10,934 bases of DNA from CBFDBT01 sp965603115 (lineage in GTDB: Bacteria > Pseudomonadota > Alphaproteobacteria > Sphingomonadales > Kordiimonadaceae). The stretch is from the NCBI GenBank assembly GCA_965603115.1, contig CBFDBT010000083.1:1-10934 (forward strand). Direction: 5' to 3'. The position numbers and the translations under genes are program-made. Positions 6,170 through 10,934 of this stretch are shown one piece after another; within the stretch, counting starts at the first letter, position 1, and the number at the start of each line of letters is the position of its first letter. The notes under the pieces are model-generated. The model saw only the letters and a program-made list of their open reading frames with translations, was not told the origin of the DNA and did not search any database.

Positions 6170-7657
6170 ATGATTTTGAAGTTTTTAAAAAGGCTGATTG
6201 TTACATTAATCGTTGTGATCTTTTTTGCATGGATGTTCTGGCCCAAGGGTTGGGTCGTGAAAGGACCAATACTCAGCGTGCTCACGGGTGAGATGGCTGA
6301 AGTGCCCGCTGATGCAACTATTGCTTCGCGCTTCAAACTGCCAGACGGGTATAAAATTGGTGTGTACGCACAAAATTTGCCCAATGTGCGTGTCATGGCG
6401 ATGACGGCGGTTGGTGATATGGTTGTTAGTATGCCGCGCAGTGGCGTCATTGGGCTTGTACGCGCTGATAGCAATGGTGATGGTAAAAGCAATGGCACGG
6501 ATATACTACTTAAAGATCTTAATAAACCCCACGGCATCACCATTCATGATGGCTATCTCTACGTTGCTGAAAACCAGCAAATTTCTCGCTATCTGTTTGA
6601 TGCGGCCACTGGCGCTATAACAGGTAGCCAAGAGGTGATATTCACAGGATTGCCTGAGGGGGGAAATCACTGGACACGCACCATCGCTTTTGGCCCCGAC
6701 GGTCGGCTTTATGTTACCGTTGGCTCAAGCTGTAATGTTTGTTTAGAAACAGAGGATTACCGTGCGTCTATGTTGGTGATGGACGGCGATGGCAGCAATG
6801 CCCGCACCTATGCAACAGGGCTTAGAAATTCGGCTGGTTTTGACTGGAATCCTCTAAGTGGTGCGCTTTATGCCACCGATAATGGTCGTGATCTCTTGGG
6901 CGATGATATACCGAACTGCGAGCTTAATCATATTGTTGATGGCGGCTTTTATGGTTGGCCTTTTGCTTATGATGATAATGTCATTGATGTGAGCATGGGC
7001 CGCGGTCATGAAGATAAGGTGGCGACAGCCCTGCCGCCTGCTCATGGTTTTGGCGGTCACCGCGCGCCGCTTGGTATGCGCTTTATTACAGGTGAGGGGT
7101 ATTTGCAAAATAATGCTCTTGTTGCGCTGCATGGTTCATGGAACCACAGCGAGTTGGTGGGCTATAAAGTTGTCTCGCTTATCTTTGATGAGGATGGCTC
7201 TGTCATGCAGCAGGATTTTCTGACAGGTTTTGCCGATGGTGATGATGTTATTGGTCGTCCTGTTGATATTGAGGAGGGCCCAGACGGTGCTATTTATGTC
7301 AGCGATGATTATACAGGAGTGATTTACCGCATTGTATCAGGGGACATGGCAGTGGCTAGTAGTGCCAATGTTGAAGCGCCGCGTGTTGTCGATCCACTCG
7401 CTGGCATTGGTTCAAACGAAGTAGATATGTATGCGACGATTGGCAAAGAGCTTTACGGCAGCCAAAAGTGCGCCGAATGCCACGAAACTTCGGCCATAGG
7501 CATTGAAATTAAAGAGCTCGTTAAGCTTGGAGAGCGTTATACGGTGGATGATATGATCAGATTGCTTGATACACCACCGGGACCAATGCCCCGCGCAGAA
7601 ATTGATGATGAAGCAAGAAAAGCTCTGGCGGTTTATTTGTTGGTAGAGAAGAGGTAA
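6170..7657 (+). CDS. Membrane-anchored glucose/sorbosone dehydrogenase-like protein with C-terminal cytochrome c
   Basis: This 495-residue protein begins with a basic, hydrophobic N-terminus (ILKFLKRLIVTLIVVIFFAW, residues 2-21) that should anchor it in the inner membrane facing the periplasm. Residues of about 50-405 form a six-bladed beta-propeller of the GSDH / L-sorbosone dehydrogenase family: DSNGDGKSNG (a calcium-site-like loop), PHGI, GSSCNVC (C188, C191), GLRNSAGFDWNP, ATDNGRDLLGDDIP and GFYGWPFAYDD are family hallmarks. The C-terminal 75 residues are a small cytochrome c, with heme-binding C434-A-E-C437-H438 and a probable axial M473 in PPGPMPRAE. The likely role is oxidation of a sugar or aldehyde, possibly with PQQ, passing electrons through its own heme to the respiratory chain. 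ATG 6170 is chosen because the anchor begins there; upstream in-frame starts overlap the divergent gene. The next gene starts 5 bases after the stop. Confidence 0.88.
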   Translation: MILKFLKRLIVTLIVVIFFAWMFWPKGWVVKGPILSVLTGEMAEVPADATIASRFKLPDGYKIGVYAQNLPNVRVMAMTAVGDMVVSMPRSGVIGLVRADSNGDGKSNGTDILLKDLNKPHGITIHDGYLYVAENQQISRYLFDAATGAITGSQEVIFTGLPEGGNHWTRTIAFGPDGRLYVTVGSSCNVCLETEDYRASMLVMDGDGSNARTYATGLRNSAGFDWNPLSGALYATDNGRDLLGDDIPNCELNHIVDGGFYGWPFAYDDNVIDVSMGRGHEDKVATALPPAHGFGGHRAPLGMRFITGEGYLQNNALVALHGSWNHSELVGYKVVSLIFDEDGSVMQQDFLTGFADGDDVIGRPVDIEEGPDGAIYVSDDYTGVIYRIVSGDMAVASSANVEAPRVVDPLAGIGSNEVDMYATIGKELYGSQKCAECHETSAIGIEIKELVKLGERYTVDDMIRLLDTPPGPMPRAEIDDEARKALAVYLLVEKR

Positions 7658-7662
7658 CAAGA

Positions 7663-8781
7663 GTGCCCGCATTCTCAACTCTTCTTTTTATGATTCTGCT
7701 ATTAGTTATATCTTCATGTTCCCCAGAAGGCGAGCCTCCTGCTGATAAGGTCTTTTCGAATGTTATGGGAGTGAATGATATTGCCTTAGAACTTTATAAG
7801 CCCAAAAATAGGCATGGTGTATTTAGTATATCTAGAGCTAACTGTGCGGGCTTTAGATCCGTGCAATATAATGGTGACACATATTATAATATGGGTGCTG
7901 GCGCAACATTGATGGTGAGAGGAATTATCGAGCCCGCTAGATATCTGGTTAAAGAAACTGTCTTGGCGCGAACAGGTAGAAGGTATACTGAGTCAGTTAG
8001 GCTCTCCATCCATGATAGAAGTGCTGGTAAAGAAATGGCTCAAAGAGAAGTTTGGAGAGATGATCTGGGAGTAAACACTAAGGATCATGAAGGAAAAGAC
8101 GGGTGGGCTGGTGAGAAGTCAGCTAAATTTGTGAGAGCGGTATTAGGCCCTGATCAAGTTGAATGGTCTTCAACATGTACGAGGCGTTACCCTGAAACTG
8201 TATTTGATCTTACGATCTCTAATTTGAGTTATAATATTACTCATGATCAACTTCAAAATAAAAATCCAAATTGTAATCATATTAAGGTGAATGAGCGAAG
8301 AAATAAGTATAATGGCTTCTTGGTTGAGAGTAATGATTGGGCATATAGGGCAGGTGGAGGCATTGGAGGTAGTATACATAGCGTTTTTTGTGTTGATGAT
8401 AATGTATTTGTCTTCTCTGGAACCTATTGGCATAGGTTATATATTGATTGGCTTTCGGTTGATGGGATATTGAAGGGTCAATTTTTTGTAACCGACAATA
8501 GGGGTGCTCACTCAGATAAATTTGACTTTGAATATATTGAAAATACCACAATTATAGATGATAAGATCTTTCTAAGACGGATACAAACAAGAGAGTTGCC
8601 AAAAGAAGGTGAGACGACGAATAATGGAACAGTTGCAGATATAATTATTGATTTAAAAAAGTCCTCACTGAGATATGGTTGGTGCAATAAAATTGGTGAA
8701 AAAACTTATTACAAGCAAGGCGAAGAGCGTTGTAAAAACAGAATCTCTCCACCAAATCCCATGGTTATTGTTAAGAAATAA
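7663..8781 (+). CDS. AT-rich gene for a putative lipoprotein of unknown function
   Basis: I do not recognise this 372-residue protein. It starts with a hydrophobic signal (STLLFMILLLVISSC) ending in ISSC, an acceptable lipobox with the lipid-bearing cysteine at residue 19, so a lipoprotein is expected. The rest is charged and beta-rich, with eight further cysteines (for example NPNCNH, VFCVDD, YGWCNK, EERCKN) that could form disulfides. No known catalytic motif was seen. The GTG start at 7663 is supported by AGAGG (7650-7654) eight bases upstream, inside the end of the dehydrogenase gene, so the two are probably coupled. Base composition differs from the neighbours: the 60 bases from 8281 have 21 G or C, against 31 for the 60 bases from 9901 in rimO. 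ATA and AGA codons are frequent. Its stop abuts that of the convergent rimO. Confidence 0.7.
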   Translation: MPAFSTLLFMILLLVISSCSPEGEPPADKVFSNVMGVNDIALELYKPKNRHGVFSISRANCAGFRSVQYNGDTYYNMGAGATLMVRGIIEPARYLVKETVLARTGRRYTESVRLSIHDRSAGKEMAQREVWRDDLGVNTKDHEGKDGWAGEKSAKFVRAVLGPDQVEWSSTCTRRYPETVFDLTISNLSYNITHDQLQNKNPNCNHIKVNERRNKYNGFLVESNDWAYRAGGGIGGSIHSVFCVDDNVFVFSGTYWHRLYIDWLSVDGILKGQFFVTDNRGAHSDKFDFEYIENTTIIDDKIFLRRIQTRELPKEGETTNNGTVADIIIDLKKSSLRYGWCNKIGEKTYYKQGEERCKNRISPPNPMVIVKK

Positions 8782-10131
8782 TTACCAGTCCCACTCGTCC
8801 TCTTCTTCATCGTCGGCTACAAGCTCACCGATAAGGTCATATTCGGTGCTGTCGGATATGTAGGCCATAACCATATCACCCGCTGAGAGGTCAAAGACAC
8901 CGGGGAGTTTGACTGTGCCGTCAATCTCGGGGGCGTCAGCGTAGGTGCGGCCAACCGCGCCTTCTTCGGTAATTTCGTCTATAATCACCGACATTTCCAT
9001 ACCAACACGCTCGGCGAGTTTTTCGGTGCTGATGGTTTGCGCCACTTCCATGAAGCGTTCCCAGCGCGCTTCTTTCACATCTTCTGGTATTTGGTCAGGT
9101 AATTCGTTTGCCGCTGCACCTTCCACCGCTTCATACTTGAAGCAACCTATATGGTCGAGGCGGGCTTGCCGGAGCCAATCCAAGAGATATTCAAAATCTT
9201 CGTCGGTTTCACCAGGGAAGCCGACAATGAAGGTCGAGCGGATAACAATTTCAGGCACTTGCTCGCGCCATTTATGAATGCGCTCCAAGACTTTTTGCTC
9301 GTTGGCAGGGCGCTTCATGCGTTTCAAGACCGATGGGCTAGCATGCTGGAAAGGAATGTCGAGGTAGGGGAGTATTTTACCCTCAGCCATCAAAGGGATT
9401 ACTTCGTCCACGTGCGGATAAGGGTAAACATAATGCAGACGCACCCAAACACCCATGTCACCAAGAGCAGCGGCAAGGTCTGTCATGTGGGCGCGAACCT
9501 CTCGGTCTTTCCATGTCTCGACTGCGTGCTTTTTATCAACGCCGTAAGCCGATGTGTCTTGTGATATAACGAGAATTTCGCTGACGCCCGCTTCAACCAG
9601 CTTTTCAGCCTCGCGCAGTACGGCGCGAACAGGGCGGCTCACCAACTTGCCGCGAAAGCTTGGGATAATGCAGAATTTGCAGGCGTGATTGCAGCCTTCT
9701 GATATTTTCAGATAAGCATAGTGGCGTGGGGTGAGGCGCACACCTTGTGGCGGCACAAGATCGCTATAAGGCTCATGAGCGCGGGGAACCGCTTTATGCA
9801 CAGCATCAACCACCATTTCATATTGGTGTGGGCCGGATATCGCCAGCACGTCGGGCGCCACTTCACGGATCGCGCCTTCTTCCACGCCCAAGCAGCCCGT
9901 GACGATAACCTTGCCGTTGCGCGCCATGGCTTCTTTGATGGCATCCAGACTTTCTTCCTTGGCGCTATCGATAAAGCCACAGGTGTTGACCACCACGACG
10001 TCAGCGCCATCGTAGTCAGCGGCGATTTCGTAACCTTCGCTGCGAAGCTTGGTCAGGATGCGCTCGCTATCCACCAGTGCCTTGGGACAACCGAGCGAAA
10101 CAAAGCCTACTTTTGAAATATGTTTATTCAT
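8782..10131 (-). CDS. rimO: Ribosomal protein S12 methylthiotransferase RimO
   Basis: RimO is a radical-SAM enzyme that adds a methylthio group to the conserved aspartate of ribosomal protein S12. The 449-residue product has the whole family layout. The N-terminal MTTase domain holds three cluster cysteines, C15 in SLGCPKALVDSE, C51 in NTCGFIDSAKEES and C80 in TGCLG. The radical-SAM core has C147-x3-C151-x2-C154 in SEGCNHACKFCIIPSFRG. The C-terminal TRAM domain contains EITEEGAVGRTYADAPEIDG. The SLGCPKALVDSE motif and FRGKLVSRP separate RimO from the tRNA enzyme MiaB. The protein ends in an acidic tail (DDEEEDEWDW). ATG 10131 gives the normal N-terminus; a TTG at 10215 would read through a repeat hairpin. 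No Shine-Dalgarno precedes ATG 10131: the upstream bases are pyrimidine-rich. Confidence 0.96.
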   Translation of the reverse strand: MNKHISKVGFVSLGCPKALVDSERILTKLRSEGYEIAADYDGADVVVVNTCGFIDSAKEESLDAIKEAMARNGKVIVTGCLGVEEGAIREVAPDVLAISGPHQYEMVVDAVHKAVPRAHEPYSDLVPPQGVRLTPRHYAYLKISEGCNHACKFCIIPSFRGKLVSRPVRAVLREAEKLVEAGVSEILVISQDTSAYGVDKKHAVETWKDREVRAHMTDLAAALGDMGVWVRLHYVYPYPHVDEVIPLMAEGKILPYLDIPFQHASPSVLKRMKRPANEQKVLERIHKWREQVPEIVIRSTFIVGFPGETDEDFEYLLDWLRQARLDHIGCFKYEAVEGAAANELPDQIPEDVKEARWERFMEVAQTISTEKLAERVGMEMSVIIDEITEEGAVGRTYADAPEIDGTVKLPGVFDLSAGDMVMAYISDSTEYDLIGELVADDEEEDEWDW

Positions 10132-10188
10132 GGGAGGGGGTATAGTGGAAGTGAATGAAAAAGAAAAGGGGGGTTTACGCAAGAATTT
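10132..10188 (-). promoter_or_regulatory. Upstream region of rimO without a Shine-Dalgarno, possible leaderless start
   Basis: Read on the - strand these 57 bases are rich in C and T and contain no purine-rich ribosome-binding site before ATG 10131. TATACC (10144-10139) is a -10-like hexamer that would place transcription start almost at the ATG, which would give a leaderless mRNA. The -35 position (TTTTCT, 10167-10162) is weak, so the promoter call is tentative. Confidence 0.3.
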
Positions 10189-10330
10189 GTCACTCCGGCC
10201 CTTGGCGGTAGCCAAGAAATGGGCCGGAGTCTATTATGCCCATGGGCAGGTCACAAGCCGAACTGTTTATATTTGGATGATTGTGCAGGGTGGTATGTAT
10301 AATGGATTGCGGGTCGTAGCCCGCAATGAC
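10189..10330. repeat. Two-hairpin palindromic element with GTCA...TGAC ends, REPIN- or MITE-like
   Basis: Both ends carry a hairpin of related sequence in inverted orientation. The left one (10189-10232) starts GTCACTCCGG and has a perfect 10-base outer stem (10192-10201 with 10221-10230). Inside it lies a second stem, CTTGGC/GCCAAG (10201-10206 with 10211-10216), around GGTA. The right one, read inwards on the - strand from 10330, starts GTCATTGCGG (8 of 10 bases the same) and has an 8-base stem (10306-10313 with 10320-10327). Each hairpin is followed inwards by a matching octamer, CTATTATG or CCATTATA. Two inverted palindromes around a short spacer is the design of REP doublets and of some MITEs. 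No target-site duplication is visible, and no coding capacity. Confidence 0.6.
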
Positions 10331-10355
10331 AAAGGAAGGTGAGGGTGCTCTATAC

Positions 10356-10429
10356 CCGTTCGCCGTGAGCTTGTCGAAGGGTTAATCGAACGGATTACGC
10401 CCGTACTTCGACAGGCTCAGCACGAACGG
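10356..10429. repeat. Imperfect 24-base inverted repeat (CCGTTCG...CGAACGG family)
   Basis: The arms 10356-10379 and 10406-10429 match at 20 of 24 positions, with a 26-base spacer. The right arm, read on the - strand, contains TGAGCCTGTCGAAG, a sequence I know as part of a dispersed intergenic palindrome in several proteobacteria. An extra CGAACGG at 10387-10393 can pair with the left arm instead, which gives an alternative 7-base stem. The left arm is the diverged one. There is no T-run, so it is not a standard terminator. Confidence 0.6.
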
Positions 10430-10436
10430 CTTTAAA

Positions 10437-10453
10437 ATTCCGCCGGGAATGAC
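10437..10453. repeat. Third small GTCA-ended hairpin
   Basis: Read on the - strand this is GTCATTCCCGGCGGAAT: a GTCA end followed by a 5-base stem ATTCC/GGAAT with a 4-base loop. It resembles the outer ends of the element at 10189-10330 and may be a solo or remnant copy. The following 10454-10528 shows no gene, repeat or convincing promoter. Confidence 0.4.
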
Positions 10454-10528
10454 TGATTTTAGTTGAAAATACTTTCTCCCATTGCCAATTTCATCGCATC
10501 CCAATAAGCTCTGGGCCGAGTTAAAGTT

Positions 10529-10534
10529 GGAAAG
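10529..10534 (+). promoter_or_regulatory. Shine-Dalgarno of the decarboxylase gene
   Basis: GGAAAG stands five bases before ATG 10540 and fixes this start, which is also where family resemblance begins. Confidence 0.6.
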
Positions 10535-10539
10535 AAATT

Positions 10540-10934
10540 ATGGACATTAAAGACTTTCGCAAAAACGCGCACGACATGGTCGATTGGATGGCGGACTATA
10601 TGGAAGGTGGCGTGCGCGACTATCCTGTTCGCCCTGTTGTTTCTCCCGGTGAGATAAAAGCCAAATTGCCAACCAGTGCCCCTGCGGACGGTGAAAGCTT
10701 TGGTGCTATTTTCAAAGATTTTGAAGATATTGCAATGCCCGGTTTGACTCACTGGCAGCACCCGCGCTTTTTTGGGTATTTCCCAGCTAACAGTAGTCCG
10801 CCCTCGGTGCTGGCTGAAATGCTGACCGCGGCCCTTGGTGTGAATGTTATGATGTGGGAAACATCCCCCGCTGCCACTGAAATTGAAGAACAAATGTTAA
10901 ATTGGTTGCGCGACATGAGCGGTCTTCCAGCTGA
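10540..10934 (+). CDS. Aromatic-L-amino-acid decarboxylase (group II PLP decarboxylase), 3' end outside the window
   Basis: Only the first 131 codons are present, and the frame stays open to the last base. The N-terminus (MDIKDFRKNAHDMVDWMADY) and the block THWQHPRFFGYFPANSSPPS (about residues 70-89), followed by LAEML, MMWETSPAATEIE and LNWLRDMSGLP, are hallmarks of the DOPA/tyrosine/tryptophan decarboxylase family. In this family the WQHPRFFGYFPA block lines the substrate pocket. The PLP lysine lies in the missing part, so activity cannot be checked. These enzymes convert aromatic amino acids to amines such as tyramine, tryptamine or phenylethylamine in the cytosol. Substrate choice is not decidable from this fragment. 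The gene is divergent from rimO, separated by 408 bases of repeats. Confidence 0.9.
   Translation, partial: MDIKDFRKNAHDMVDWMADYMEGGVRDYPVRPVVSPGEIKAKLPTSAPADGESFGAIFKDFEDIAMPGLTHWQHPRFFGYFPANSSPPSVLAEMLTAALGVNVMMWETSPAATEIEEQMLNWLRDMSGLPA

Noticed and set aside
8170..8551. Two open frames on the - strand within the lipoprotein gene
   Set aside because: They lie antisense to the lipoprotein gene, have low-complexity composition and no start signal; they follow from its AT-rich codons.
8779..8784. Bidirectional terminator between the lipoprotein gene and rimO
   Set aside because: There is no intergenic base at all and no stem with a T-run around the abutting stops.
9151..9564. 137-codon open frame on the + strand within rimO
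   Set aside because: It is antisense to conserved radical-SAM coding sequence.
10132..10215. TTG 10215 start giving a longer RimO
   Set aside because: The extension reads through a repeat hairpin and is not part of the RimO family N-terminus.
10237..10248. TGCCCATGGGCA as an independent operator
   Set aside because: It lies inside the two-hairpin element, so it is more simply part of the repeat.
10459..10893. 144-codon open frame on the - strand
   Set aside because: It is antisense to the clear decarboxylase gene and has no recognisable protein features.

Overview
The window looks like a stretch of a proteobacterial chromosome, most likely from an alphaproteobacterium with moderate GC content. 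This placement rests on overall protein resemblance (RimO, a small CYD-motif periplasmic protein, a sorbosone-dehydrogenase-like protein fused to cytochrome c, an aromatic amino acid decarboxylase) and was not tested by any search. Genes are tightly packed, with overlapping or abutting stops. No rRNA, tRNA, CRISPR array or insertion-sequence transposase was seen.

Region 1 (1-3426, + strand) is a MacAB-type efflux operon: a periplasmic adaptor whose start lies upstream of the window, a separate ABC ATPase, and a MacB/FtsX-type permease. The three genes are spaced 1 base apart or overlap by 3 bases. The adaptor carries an unusual helical insertion. Region 2 (3432-4451, - strand) pairs an Lrp/AsnC regulator with a small exported protein 3 bases downstream of it. 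Region 3 (4452-4951) is an AT-rich divergent control region, then a small stand-alone ACT-domain protein resembling the acetolactate synthase regulatory subunit, closed by a clear intrinsic terminator. A 32-codon ORF overlaps the start of the ACT gene.

Region 4 (4950-7657) holds two divergent genes. On the - strand is a DSD1-type PLP and zinc enzyme (D-serine dehydratase / D-threonine aldolase family). On the + strand is a membrane-anchored glucose/sorbosone dehydrogenase-like beta-propeller with a C-terminal cytochrome c. Directly behind the latter is an AT-rich gene for an unrecognised lipoprotein (7663-8781). Its stop codon abuts the stop codon of rimO, which lies on the - strand (8782-10131).

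Region 5 (10132-10539) has no gene and is a patchwork of palindromic repeats. It contains a two-hairpin element with matching GTCA...TGAC ends, a 24-base-arm palindrome, and a third small hairpin of the same GTCA-ended kind. The window ends inside the 5' part of an aromatic-L-amino-acid decarboxylase gene.

Functionally, the middle of the window leans towards amino acid metabolism and its sensing (Lrp regulator, ACT protein, D-amino-acid enzyme, aromatic amino acid decarboxylase). The flanks carry envelope functions (efflux pump, exported protein, periplasmic dehydrogenase, lipoprotein). The strongest unexplained signals are the repeat patchwork, the duplicated 13-base palindrome flanking the ACT gene, the overlapping short ORF, and the insertion in the efflux adaptor.
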